Positions 23,361 through 34,311 of a DNA stretch of 64,000 bases are shown here, in pieces. Source of the DNA: Cucumis sativus (Eukaryota > Streptophyta > Magnoliopsida > Cucurbitales > Cucurbitaceae); NCBI RefSeq assembly GCF_000004075.3, contig NC_026659.2, forward strand, positions 16,014,272 to 16,078,271, written 5' to 3'. The notes beneath the pieces are model-generated. The model saw only the letters and a list, made by a program, of their open reading frames with translations. It was not told the origin of the DNA and searched no databases. The first letter of the stretch is position 1. Every line of letters begins with the position of its first letter. The translations under genes were made by a program, and so were the position numbers.

Positions 23361-24455
23361 CAATTGACGTCCCTGTCGACTGGCGAAGCTAGAATTCCTC
23401 GATCTTCTTCTTTCACGCTCCAAGGTCTTCAGCACATTCCTAACGTGTTTCTTCCACATGGAGGTTCTTTCACTTCAGTAGGAATTCATGTATCTTCTTC
23501 ATGGGTATACCCTTCCTCACTCTCTTAGGAAGGATTTCTTCCATTTCTTTATCGTCTTTCTGCTTTAGGTCACTAGATGACCATACACCATTGTTGCACT
23601 ACTGGTCATCTGGATCTTGATGGTAAGGTTTCAAGTTGCTCACATGAGCTACTAGATGATTTTTTATCCATGCAGGCAACGATACCCTATAGGATGCATT
23701 TCCAATTTTCTTCAGAACTTCAACAGGCCCTTTGTATTTTCTGGTGAGATGCTGATGTTGATGTCCTCTAAATCAAATTTGCTTTGCTTTAAACTCTATG
23801 AAGAGTTGGTCTTCCGCTCAAAACTTGAGAGGATGATGCTTCTTATCATACGCTTCGAGACTTTCTCTTAGTATGCTCGAGCGATGTTCGTAGTCTTCTC
23901 CCACTTTTTCGTAAAGTTATGAGCTTGAGGATTTTTTCCGGCATAAGGATGATCAACAATATGAGGCAGTATAGGTTGTCTTCCACTCAAGATTTCGAAA
24001 GGACTCGTTCTTGTGGATAGACTAGTTTGTGCATTAAAACAAAATTGAGCCACATCCATCAACTAGGCCCAATTCTTTTGTCCAGAATCAACAAAATGTC
24101 GTAGATATTCCTTAAGCATACAATTGAATCCTTCAGTTTGGCCATTCGTCTGAGGATGGCAGCTTAAGGATATATTTAGGCGTGTCCCCAAGAAGGCGAA
24201 TAGTTCGGTCCAGAGAGTACCAATGAATCTACCATCCCTGTCACTCACAATGCTTGATGGAACTCTCCATAACTTCAAGACGTTCTTAAAGAACAAGTGT
24301 GCTATCAGCTCGACAGAACATAGTTTTGTAGTGGGGATGAAGGTGGCGTACTTCGAGAACCAATTGATTATAACCAAGATGCCTCAAAGTCGTTCACCTT
24401 TGGGATGTGTAATAAAATCCATGGATTTCGCACATTCAGGGAATTTCAATGTGTT
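23361..24455 (-). pseudogene. Ty3/gypsy integrase and chromodomain-like C-terminus (minus)
   Basis: Minus strand, 24455 down to 23361. The integrase core has SIVSDRDGRFIGTLWTELF (second catalytic Asp), CHPQTNGQTEGFNCMLKEYL (catalytic Glu), DVAQFCFNAQTS and TSPFEILSGRQP. The C-terminal part (about 23870-23380) shows KYKGPVEVLKKIGNASYR and a chromodomain-like end (NLHVEETR, stop, ECAEDLG). Stops and frameshifts separate the pieces (for example at 24063). Upstream RT, RNaseH and the integrase N-terminus are missing: at about 24455 the sequence switches to the BRCT gene. The 3' LTR follows. Confidence 0.88.
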
Positions 24456-26583
24456 CGACTAACTTTCCAAAGTTACTTTCTCTATTAAAGCCTGAAGCCC
24501 CGTATGCTGCAAGAATCAGTGTTGCCAATCGAGGTTGCAACGTTTCAAATGCAACTGATCAGCATACCATTCAAAATTTGAATTTTCAACATGACGAGTT
24601 TGTAACTTTAGTGCCCCTTGGAGAAGAAAATGAAATTCAGGGTATGTGTAATTCAGGTTTTGTTCCACAAGATAGTACAATTTAAATTATTCTCCATATG
24701 TTGCTTAATTATCTCATAACGGTTTATTTAAACCAGGATGCAGTGCATGACAGCAACGGTCTGGTTTCTTTTGCAGAAATAGAGAACAACACGACAGCTA
24801 GTATTGAAAAATTATCCAATACTCTTGGTAATTTGGATGAGACACATTGTTCTTGCTCTAAACATAGCGCAAAGAGAGTTTGGGAAGCATCACTTTCTTC
24901 CCTGAAGTCAAAGAAAGTAAAAGGAGTCAATCTGGACCATTTCCATTCCCACTCTAACAAAAATCTTGATCCTAAAAGTGATGTATACGATACCTGCTCT
25001 CCAGGATGCTCTTTAGCCAATTCAAAGCATGAGATTTTATCAAGTATTTATCCTAAAAATCCAACCAATCAGTGTACACAAAATTCTGTCAAGAATTTGG
25101 AAGTGTAAATGTGGCATCAGAGGACCTCAATTCTGAAGAGAACACATTAGGAAAATCATTTAAAATTATGCTGATGAACATTGCAGACGAAACTAAGAAA
25201 ACTCAGCTCATGAAGGTACGGTACCAATTTATAGTCTTCTAAAATATTCATCATTCATGTTTCTTTTATGAGATTTTCTATTGATGGTATTGAAGTTTTA
25301 TATCCTTGGCTTAGTATTCTTTAAAGGGGTGTTTGGCACAAGGAGTGGTCCAAGAAGTTGTGAAATCTAGAAAGTTTTGAACTCTTAGGGCCTAGGACAT
25401 ACGAAGTCAATAAGGCATAAAATTGAAATTTTCTTGTCGGGAGTCCACAAACACTTTTGGCCAAACAAAGAGCGGAAAACTCCACACTTCCCTAATCCTA
25501 CTCTTCCAGCTCCTTGGCTCATACAGCCTCTACGATCTCTAAATACTGATAGGCCCATGGTAGTGAAGGTGTACACCCGTAGGCACAAGAAAGGATTCAG
25601 GAGAGGAGGATGGGAAGCTGTATTTGTTGGTCTGAATGTTGCTAGTTAAGGGGGCCATGAGTCTTTTATGCTTTCATATAAATGCTATTATGATTGTTTG
25701 GGGAGGGTATGTTTTGACATACCTTGTATTAGGTTTCTTAGAATAATTGGGAGAGCTAGAGAAGCTTTTGATTCCTTCCCTCCATTATTGACAAATAAAA
25801 TTGAGGTTAAGGCTTATCATATACATACCCAGTCATTGAACTTCTCCATATTCCTTAAGAGGCTTGGCTTATTTGGCTGGCTCTACTCATGTAGGATTTC
25901 GAAAGGCGAATCTGACATCCTGCCAAAAATGATTAATCAGTTTCTTTAACTGTTGAACTTTTAGGTTGTATACTAGCAAGCACATGAAGTTTAGGGATTC
26001 AATCTTTATATTATTTTTAAGAGTTATTCAATATCCCTACCTAGAATAGACAAATGAAGCTTGAAACTACCCATAATATTAATGATGTTGTTTAATTATG
26101 ACATTTTGTTATCGGTCTTTCTAACTTACGAATATCCATCTTCTGATATGTGTTCACATGCATATTTTATGGATGTAGATTTTATAGTATTTCTTTATTT
26201 ATTTTATATGGCATTAGCTGTATACTTTTTTATAAAATATTAATATAAATATTAAACCACCGATTCACCAAAAAGTTTAAGCTGGTGGTTGAAAGAAAAT
26301 TCAATTATAGCCTTAAGCTTAAGCTACTTTGGTGGACTAGAAAGTATAATCTTAGAAACACTCAATCTGATCAAGTTCTCTGAAGCAAGAATTAAAGTTT
26401 GGAAAAATCTTTGCGGATTTTTACCAGCAACTATAGAATTAAAGAGTGAGAACTGAGGAAAATTTTCCCTTAATTTTGGGGATTTTGAACCCTTAGAAGC
26501 TCCTGTAATAATCCAATCTGATCTATTTCAAAGTGATTTTTCCAATCCTATTGATTTATGTAGAATAAATTCAGTGATTTTAG

Positions 26584-27576
26584 ATGAAGGGCTCCAAAGT
26601 GATGGTCTCCCAGATACCTGAATTTCTCAAACAGAATGCCCCATCCATCTCAAGAAATCCTTTCGAAGCACTTAGGAAGTTGGATGATGAAGAAGAAAAC
26701 CTTGTTCGACCGGAAAGAGTTTCAGACCTTGAATCCTCGCCGGAAAAAATAATTTTCAGAAGGCAAAATTCAAATTTGGGTATAGCTGGCATCTCCACGT
26801 ACTTAGAAGGGGAAAAGACTTCAACAGAAAAGAGAGAAAAACAGACCTTGAAAGTAGAAAAGGCAGCCAGCCGGTATTTTATTATCTCAAAAAATAGCTC
26901 ACCTAGCCCTCCCCAACCAGATTTTTTCAAACTTAATGTATCTGCAGACATTTTAAAATCTGACACACAGATGGTAGGCCCCAAGAATTTTATTAATCAG
27001 AATACCAATGGCTTTTGGTATTCTGACGAATTGGAGGAAGAATCAGAGTCCTCTCCTCCATCAAGGAACTTCACTTGCTGGCCATCTCCTGTTTTCAGTT
27101 CTCAACCAAAATTACCAGCCTCTCCCAAGACTAAAATATCCTCTGCAATGAAAGCTATTCCAATACATGCCAAAAAAATTTATGAGCACCTCAAGACCTA
27201 TACCAAAGGGAGAACTTCTTTTCGCAACATTTGGATGAGCTTGGCTAATTCTGATTTATTAGAGGAAAGTTGTGTGAAGATACAAATTCCAAATTCAGTT
27301 GGCAAAAGGTCAGTACTGCCTTCCTCCTTAAGTAATAAATTTTCTCAATCCTCCTCCAAACTTTTTGGTTCATTCTTTAATTTTGTGCAAGATACTTCTT
27401 GTCTCAAAAAAGTTGAGAACCTAGAAGATGAATTCATGGAAGTTGAATCAGTCACCAGTTTAAGTAGTGCAGAATTTGAACCAGTTGAGGAAGAAATAAT
27501 TCAATCAGAGACAGAGAAACAAGAGGACATTGACTCTCTTGGTCCAGATTTTATTAAATTGTTTTCCTCCCCATAA
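26584..27576 (+). CDS. LINE ORF1-like protein, 330 aa
   Basis: Uninterrupted frame of 330 codons, 103 bp before the ORF2 start in the same element, which is the position of ORF1 in plant L1 LINEs. The protein is hydrophilic and Ser/Glu/Lys-rich, with an acidic C-terminal third (FEPVEEEIIQSETEKQEDID). I see neither a zinc knuckle nor the usual N-terminal domain of plant L1 ORF1, so it may be a divergent or partial ORF1. By analogy ORF1 would bind LINE RNA; this is inference from position only. The ATG at 26584 is the first in frame. The intactness contrasts with the gutted ORF2. Confidence 0.6.
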   Translation: MKGSKVMVSQIPEFLKQNAPSISRNPFEALRKLDDEEENLVRPERVSDLESSPEKIIFRRQNSNLGIAGISTYLEGEKTSTEKREKQTLKVEKAASRYFIISKNSSPSPPQPDFFKLNVSADILKSDTQMVGPKNFINQNTNGFWYSDELEEESESSPPSRNFTCWPSPVFSSQPKLPASPKTKISSAMKAIPIHAKKIYEHLKTYTKGRTSFRNIWMSLANSDLLEESCVKIQIPNSVGKRSVLPSSLSNKFSQSSSKLFGSFFNFVQDTSCLKKVENLEDEFMEVESVTSLSSAEFEPVEEEIIQSETEKQEDIDSLGPDFIKLFSSP

Positions 27577-27679
27577 AAAGAAATTTTGTGCAGGTCAGCA
27601 AGTATCCTTCCCCCTCAAGAGTTGGTTCCTTTCTTGGCAGCATGTGAAATTGAATTGATATAAGGCAGAGGTAGCAAAG

Positions 27680-28610
27680 ATGGAGATTATATCATGGAAC
27701 ACTAGAGGATTCATGGGCCATTCGAAACAATTGGCTATTAAAAATCTTTTGAAGAAAGCTAATCCAGATAGAGCATTGATTCCGGAGACCAAAAGAGAAG
27801 AGATTGCCAGTTGTATTATAAAGGCACTATGGAGTTTAAAAGGAATTGGCTGGGTCTTTGTTTGAAGCTAGTGGCAGATTAAGAGTTTTGCTGATTATGT
27901 GGATAAATATAAGTTGTCGATTATTGAAGTTCGGTCAAGAGAAGGAATGTCATTACAGTGTGGCTTATAAGTTGTTTCAACATTAATTTATAAGTTGTTT
28001 GGAAAGGTTCTCGCAGAAAGATTAAAGAAAGTCAGGCCAGGTATTACTTTGTAAGACCTCCTATTATCTATACCTATAAAAGGAACGGTAGAAAGGGAAA
28101 TTCCTTAGCAACCAATGATGAGAGAATAATGGGAGAGGATCGTGCAGGTGGGCCCGCCAGGAGGGATGAGAGAGAGAGGTATAAATATGTAATGTTGGGG
28201 TAGGGGAGGCTAGGTCTTTTTTGGTTATTTCAAGGAGAGTAAAGGCTGTTGTAGCCTGAGGGTATCCAGCCCCGTATAAAGGAGCTGGGTAAGTTTTCTA
28301 TGTTGTTCATCCTTTATTTTTCATATCTACTACAGTTGAATGTGTTTTGGCTTTTACATAAATAAAGAATTACAGAGTGCTGCCTCTGTTTAGCCATTTG
28401 GTTAGGATATTTTGTGTTTTATTGTTAGAATCCTAACATACTTCTCCATTACAATGTGGCTTTCTGGAAGAGTGCCAAATATTGGATCCTATTTTAATAG
28501 CAAAAGAAACTGTGGAGGTCTATAGTATCCGAAAAAAGAAAAGATGGATCATTAAATTAGACCTTGAAAAGGCCTTTAACAGAGTGGATTGGAAATTTTA
28601 GAAAATGTAA
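27680..28610 (+). pseudogene. LINE ORF2 remnant (endonuclease start, RT pieces)
   Basis: The start MEIISWNTRGFMGHSKQ and IPETKREE at 27680-27865 are the N-terminal motifs of the L1 apurinic-type endonuclease, with the catalytic Glu in ETK. The frame ends at 27865. After a deletion, RT motifs appear as YKLFGKVLAERLKKVRPGIT (27990-28049) and, beyond the inserted solo LTR, QCGFLEECQILDPILIAKET and IIKLDLEKAFNRVDWKF (28450-28600), which hold the first catalytic Asp of RT. The FADD motif and C-terminal zinc domain are missing. Non-functional. Confidence 0.85.
28050..28438 (+). mobile_element. Solo LTR (389 bp) with TSD TACTT, inside the LINE
   Basis: It starts TGTAAGACCTCC and ends AATCCTAACA. 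TACTT flanks it at 28045-28049 and 28439-28443. Removing it and one TACTT restores continuous LINE RT sequence (PGIT | SPLQCGF), which proves the insertion point. A TATA box TATAAATA lies at about 28180, so the sense strand is plus. Confidence 0.92.
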
Positions 28611-29154
28611 TGCAAAAGAAGATCTTCGACGTAGGATATTGTGATGATCAGAACTTTCGGATCAACCCTCTGCTTCAAACAGTTTTTGCTCAACCAATCA
28701 AGGCTTATTCTTCTTTGTTCTCAGCATGCTGCCTTGGATTATGATTTTGCTTTGGAAAGATTCTTTTTATCATTTTGTTTGTCTTTGTTTTTGTGGCTTT
28801 TTGTTTTGATCTTGTGTTGTCGCTTTTTGGATGTTTTGAGGGCACTAAGGGGGTGTCAACCTAGTTTGAGATGCCCGGATGCGCCTGTTGATCTTCCCTC
28901 TCCCCTTTTGCTCTTTGTATAATCCTCATGTACATTGAGCTTTGTCTCTTTCTTTATATTAATAATAGTGAGACTCGTATCCTTTTTTAAAAAAAGAAAG
29001 AAAATTCAATTATATATCACCAACACTCTCCTCACTTGTGGGCTTGAAATATTTGAAAGGCCCAACAACTGGAAATGGATTTTAATTGGGGAGGAAACGA
29101 CAATGCGAGGCTTGAACACAAGACCTTCTTGGACCACCTGCTCAGATACCATAT

Positions 29155-29367
29155 TGAAAGGGAGACAAATAAACACAGAACTTTATGTGGAAACCTGTGT
29201 ACCAGGAGAAAAACCACTATATTTTTCTTCTTATTATTTTTTGATGAAAAATACAATAGGTACAAGGGAGAATAAATAGAATATACAGAGGAATAAAAAA
29301 GGAAAATATTTAGGAATTAAGAAAAATATTCCCATAAACTTTTCATAAATATTCTAAGATTCTAACA
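29155..29367 (-). mobile_element. Short LTR-like segment (minus)
   Basis: The minus strand begins TGTTAGAATCTTAG and ends CTCCCTTTCA, directly before a primer-site-like ATATGGTATCTGAGC. Length 213 bp. No second copy is visible, so the LTR assignment rests on its ends and position. It is chimeric with the TRIM interior. Confidence 0.45.
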
Positions 29368-29429
29368 ATAAAAAGTTCTATTTATTCCAAATTGTGACTG
29401 CTCTAATGTGCAGTTGTTTTCTGATTCAG
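29368..29429 (+). other. Remnant of BRCT intron 2
   Basis: Short AT-rich sequence leading to the acceptor TTCTGATTCAG at 29419-29429 just before exon 3. Confidence 0.5.
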
Positions 29430-29539
29430 ATGATTGAGGAGCTTGGTGGTTCTCTCACTGCTGATGGGAGTACAAGCACTCATGTCATTACAGGAAATTT
29501 GCGGAAAACTCTAAATTTTTGTATTGCTCTCTTTTCAGG

Positions 29540-29999
29540 GTTAGTCTTGCAACCTTAGACGAACACTCTTCTATGTATCCTTTTGGCCTTTGAATACCGA
29601 TAATCATCTCATTTGCACAAAAGTTAGCGATTCCATGCACACAAGGCCTTTGTCGTTATTCTTCCATTGCCTCGTAGTTGTGCTTAGGCTGGAAATTGTT
29701 GTGAACCTTCTAGATCTAAAAGGGCATAGTTTCTTATTCTACTGCCTGTTTACTTTTAATTAAACATCAAAATCAATTCTTATGTTTGAGTTGGATTGTA
29801 TCATGCTCTTCCTTCTCAGTTGTTTCTATCGTGATGGTGGGTAGTGGTTGTTAAGACAACCATTAGGCTAATTTGGGTTTCAGGCTTACTTTTCCCATTT
29901 TACGTGTAAAATGGCTCAAGCTCACTAATGAAAGATATTTGTTGGCTAGCTAGTGTTTTTATCCTCGATTTCCTTCTTCCCCTAATACATTATGTTATG
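29540..29999 (+). other. BRCT intron 3, left part, no element recognised
   Basis: It starts with donor GTTAGT. AT-rich, T-rich on the plus strand, no open frame of note, and no terminal repeats seen before the target duplication GAATT at 30000. Confidence 0.5.
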
Positions 30000-30306
30000 G
30001 AATTTGTTAGATACCTAGATTAGTATAGGGTTGGGGTATAAGGGTAATTAGATATTTAGGAAGTTACTAGTAGTTATTGTGTAAGTGTGGTTACTAGTAG
30101 TTATTATGTAAGTGTGGTAACTAGGGTGGTTACATGTTATTATAAATGGAGGGAGGGTAAGTTGGGAGAATTTTGGGGAGTGATATAAGGCTTGGGTGAG
30201 AGTACTCAAGAGGGAGGGTTCCAAGTGCTTTATACTTGGTTTTATCTTGTATTTTCTTATAGTTACATTATAATAAATTCAGATCTTGTTCTTGTTAGGA
30301 AGTATA

Positions 30307-30724
30307 TGTCTCCAATATTATTTAAATACAGTAGAAGAATTAAAAAGGGTAATATTGACCCACACGAGAATATAGGAGAGATTATAGGAGGAGAAAATAT
30401 CGGAGGAGATCTTTCCCATTAGTTTGTTAGTAAAGCAAAATAAAAGGGAGGAAAGAGGAGGGAGAAAGGGGACAAAATATTCCAAAGAAGTAGAGGCTGC
30501 CGTCTTTCGTGCTCGGGAGAAGTAGAGGGTCCAAGTCAAGTTCTTTTTATTGTTTGTTTTGGTCATTTTCATGGTTGCGGTTTGTTCTTAGTTTTTCTTG
30601 TTCTTTGTTGTGATCCTCACTGGAGTGTGCCTTTAGGAAGTAGATGTGAGTGATTTTTTATTCTCTATACTGTAATTCGTTGAGGTAATTCAATAAAGTA
30701 AGATACACTTGCCGTATATTTACA
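30307..30724 (+). mobile_element. Solo LTR nested in the 5' LTR
   Basis: The 3' LTR reads GGAAGTATCCTAACA where the 5' LTR is interrupted: GAAGTATA, then TGTCTCC...TTTACA, then GTATCTTAACA. The insert is TG...CA, 418 bp, with near-perfect duplication GTATA/GTATC (one mismatch). The orientation is not certain. Confidence 0.7.
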
Positions 30725-30749
30725 GTATCTTAACAAATTGGTATCAGAG

Positions 30750-32050
30750 CGTTTTAACTTGGGAGAACGATAGAGCAGCACAAAAACGGATCGAAGAGAA
30801 GTTGGAGACCTCTGATAAGGAAATCTCGGGGATACAAGTGGAGTTACACAAGTTGCTGGCAATTGAATAAAACTTGTTATCCTTGCCAGAAAGCATCGAA
30901 AGACTGGTCATCTAGTTGGAAAAACAAGAACGGTTGCTAAATGCATCGAAGGAATAGCAGAAGGATAATTCGAAAATCTCCGGAAGAATGGAAGGATCGT
31001 CGAGCAAAGGACCAACGATTGAGAGTATCATCGAAGGTGGAGGTAAGACATTGAAGGAAATCAAGGTAGAAGGTAAAACAAACAACTTTAAAAGGGATGA
31101 AAACTCGAACGATCATAGCAAATTCAAGAAGGTTGAAATGCCTGTGTTCAGTGGCACTGATCTGGATTGTGTTTATTTAGAACGGATTGGAATCTTCAGG
31201 TCCATAAATCGATGGATTCCAAGAAGTTGCTAAATCCATAGAAGAATCGAGGAAAACGCGATTGCAACGGTTATACAACGAAGGTGAAGAGGATGGCAAA
31301 GAGTGACCAAGAAGAAACTATAGAGGAAGGTCGACGAGGATTACCTGTGAGGCTCGAAATGAAGACGCGAGTGGAGAAAAATTTGTTGCTCAAAGAAACA
31401 CAAAATGGCTGGTTGCAATGGAGAAAGAAGAAGCCGACAGTTACCGGTCTACAGAGGCTCGAGAAGGTGGTCTGGAATAGGGGTGAATCACGTGACGAGG
31501 AAGAAGTTGCTGCACACATGATGGTGACAATGACGTGGTAGAAATTGGTAGGAAAGAGGATTAGGACAAAAGTAACAATCTTGGGTTTTACTATTTCAAG
31601 TGGGCTTCAACTTACTCTAAATGAGCTTCAACTTATTCTAAATAAAACATTGGGGGCACATCATTTTGTAGATGAAGTGGGTGGAGAGTTCCAAAAATAG
31701 GAGGGAAGAAAAACGTGTATGTAGGTGGGTCCTAGGAATGAAACCGGCGGCAATATGATTTTGGTCTTGACGCAACACTTTGATTATGGCCGAGCCCACT
31801 AGAGATGAAGAGTTTGAAAATTAAACACTTGTTGGTGATATGCAAAGGGTTAACTAAGACAATGTGTTTTGGAAAAGGAAAATTCAAGTACATTGGGCTG
31901 CTTTGTGGGCTGAAGTCAATGGACCTTATTGGAATCAAGAGTTTTTCAAAGCCGAAGGGGAGGATTTCTTTTTCAACATTGAAGAGCAGAATGCTGGGGA
32001 TTGTTTGCAATTAAAAAGAGAAAAAAAGAGAAAGGGGCCTTGATCATGTT
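30750..32050 (+). pseudogene. Broken gypsy gag of the non-autonomous element
   Basis: Fragments in shifting frames include KKVEMPVFSGTDLD at about 31130 (Gag capsid start motif of gypsy elements: VEMPVF-G-DPD), the open stretch 30988-31233, and a 3' piece near 32045-32070 whose CTTGAGGACAAGGTG is the usual gypsy pol terminus (LEDKV). Between them capsid, zinc knuckle and the whole pol are missing. Many stops. Confidence 0.6.
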
Positions 32051-32369
32051 TGTAAGCACACCTTGAGGACAAGGTGTTTTGAAGGATCGGGTAATGTTAG
32101 ATACTTAGATTATTATAAGGTTAGGGGTATAAGGGTAATTAGATATTTAGAAAGTTACTAGTAGTTATTATGTAAGTGTGGTTACATCTTATTATAAATG
32201 GAGGGAGGGTAAGTGAGGGGAGAATTCTGGGGAGTGATCTAGGGCTTGGGTGAGAGTACTCAAGAGGGAGGTTCCAAGTGCCTTATACTTGGTTTTATCT
32301 TGTATTTTCTTATAGTTCATTATAATAAATTAAGATCTTGTTCTTGTTTGGAAGTATCCTAACAGAATT

Positions 32370-32853
32370 CCTCTAGAAGGTCTCATGTTAGCGAATGATA
32401 ATCTGCGTTAAGTGTGTATTTGTAGGAGTTCTTCTCCCGGGCATCTATGGTTGATATTCTTTACCTTTCAATATATCAAAGCCAAGGATTCTTTTGCATT
32501 TCTCTATGCTTTTTCTTTACCCATTTATGCTTTTTTCAGTTATATTTGAGAGTAGTATTTCATTTCTTTCATGTGAAATGTTGAACTTCAGTAGTGTGGA
32601 GAGTGGAACGTAATATCTTACCTTTTATATTAGTAAACTTGATTTTAAGCAATGTGTTTTTGAAGATTTTATGTTGTAGAATGTTTTTTGTTCTTCAAGC
32701 TACTGTTCTTAACTTTATTTTCTCCTGTTAATGTTCTCAATGATTATCGAGCATATGCATTACCATGTGGCTTCAAGTGTGTCAGTGTGCTCTTGCTCAT
32801 AATTTTTACTATATCTTGTTACTAAAATTGCAAGTTAATTGCAAATTACTCAG
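32370..32853 (+). other. BRCT intron 3, right part
   Basis: AT-rich intronic sequence between the retroelement target duplication and the acceptor ACTCAG at 32848-32853. No further element recognised. Confidence 0.5.
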
Positions 32854-33207
32854 AGCTTGGATTTTCTCCTCCAGTTGGTTAAAGGAAACCTAACGGGAAG
32901 GCAGATTTGTTGGTAAGTTCGAATGGCTTGCTAGTATCAAAGCGTAATGTATTTTCTTCCACTTATGTTTTTCATCCTACCTAATTTTTGTGATTGATTA
33001 ATTCCTTATTGATCTGCAGACGAGTTGCCTTACATACTAAATGATGATGACTACATATCGAAGTATCGAGCCAGCCTAAAAGCTGCAGTTCTCAGGGCAA
33101 AAGCATGTTCTTGAGCTTTATTTGAAGGGTATGATGTTTGCATATCAGCTCACGCTCAACCACCACCTAAAACTCTATCCCTGATAGTCAAGTCAACCGG
33201 TGGAAAT

Positions 33208-34311
33208 GTAAGTTCTCTGTTATTGTACAAATCTCGAGTACTAGGTTTGGTTCTCTATATTACATATACAACCACTATAATATGGCTATCCTCCCATCTA
33301 ATGAAGACGTGAAGTTCTCAACAAACAAGCACGTATACGAATTCTAGACATGGGTCAATAAATCATAGACATGGTGACGTGTCATTTTTTTCTAAAAAAT
33401 ATAGGATAGTGCTAGAACACAGTTTTAATATATATAATTTAAAAAGTATGTATCATATTTATATAGAAATTCAAAGTCAATAAGTTTATGTATTTATATG
33501 CTTAAAAATAAGCTTGTCCTTCACTCAAAACTTATTCAAAGCCAAGAGTTTAATATGTGTGTGTGACCAATCTTGACCTTTATTGCATTGGAATACTTGT
33601 TGTCTAACACATCTACTGTACTAACTAGTGTTCAACACGTGTTCTCCGAGTGTTCCATACATATTGTTTATTGATACACTAGCCAAACTAGAGTGTATGT
33701 GCTTCTTAAGTCTTTAATATTTATGTTTGTTTTGATCCTAGGAATTGAGCATGTAATGTAAAAAGTCTATGCACAAGGGGTCATATGGCCATCTCCGTGT
33801 TTCTTTAATTATCAAATTTGTTCAAGTTTTTAATTGTCTCTAGATCGAAATTTGGAGTTATTTTTTGTGATTTGGTTTACAAATACATACATTCATGTTT
33901 CTAATTATGATTAGATTGTTTTCTGCTTGCAACATTTTATTGTTTAGCTTGTCTTTGATCTTGAACTTACTATTATGTTGATTTAAATTCCATTTTAGCC
34001 TTAGAACTTTCAAAACATCCATTTTAATCATCGAGCTTCCAAAACGTAGCCAACTAACGATTTTAGTATTTTGTAAATTATTTTATCAACTAATATTCAT
34101 TTATCCAATACTCATCGGTCATTTCTGCTATATGTGATTGGAATATATCTCATAGGAATCATTTTGAAAGTTGGGAAAAGATGGAAAATTTTAGGGACTA
34201 GAACAAGAATTTGTTTAATATTTTTTGATAGGGTGAATTCTTGCAATTTCCTTGTAGTATATACATAATTTTTTCTCTCATTTGGCAAATTCATTATGCT
34301 TGAAAATTTAG
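33208..34311 (+). other. BRCT intron 5, no element recognised
   Basis: Starts GTAAGT (33208) and ends TTTAG (34311). AT-rich with short open frames only; no terminal repeats or coding motifs seen. Confidence 0.5.

Larger units (their letters stand above)
26310..28995 (+). mobile_element. L1-type LINE insertion with 19-bp target duplication
   Basis: The 19-mer GAAAGAAAATTCAATTATA occurs at 26291-26309 and 28996-29014, directly after the A-rich tail. The interval contains an upstream ORF (26584-27576), an ORF2 start with endonuclease motifs (27680-27865), RT remnants (27960-28049, 28440-28610) and a 3' UTR. The ORF2 region carries a large internal deletion and a solo LTR (28050-28438). The insertion lies in a TRIM inside intron 2 of the BRCT pseudogene. 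Confidence 0.9.
26251..29151 (-). mobile_element. Second TRIM copy (minus), split by a LINE
   Basis: Minus orientation. A terminal repeat with ACTTTTTGGTGAATCGGTGG lies at 26251-26309 and resumes at 29015. The purine tract and TGTTGGTGATATATAATTG lie at about 29020-29035, and primer-site-like GGTATCTGAGC at 29141-29150. The shared interior (AAGCCCACAAGTGAGG, CCCAATTAAAATCC) matches 21595-21665. The LINE at 26310-28995 is inserted in the repeat. Instead of a matching 5' terminal repeat, a different LTR-like segment (29155-29367) precedes the primer site. Confidence 0.6.
30005..32364 (+). mobile_element. Non-autonomous Ty3/gypsy-like LTR element, TSD GAATT
   Basis: The 5' LTR (30005-30735, including a nested insert) and 3' LTR (about 32096-32364) share TGTTAGATAC, GGGTATAAGGGTAATTAGAT, TATAAATGGAGGGAGGGTAAG and CTTGGGTGAGAGTACTCAAG. 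GAATT flanks the element (30000-30004 and 32365-32369). A perfect primer site TGGTATCAGAGC is at 30739-30750. The 1.35-kb interior encodes only a broken gag and none of protease, RT, RNaseH or integrase. It sits in intron 3 of the BRCT pseudogene. It must have been mobilised in trans, or lost pol before or after insertion. Confidence 0.9.

Noticed and set aside
26580..26984. Minus-strand ORF opposite the LINE ORF1
   Set aside because: Shadow of the sense frame; no recognisable motif.
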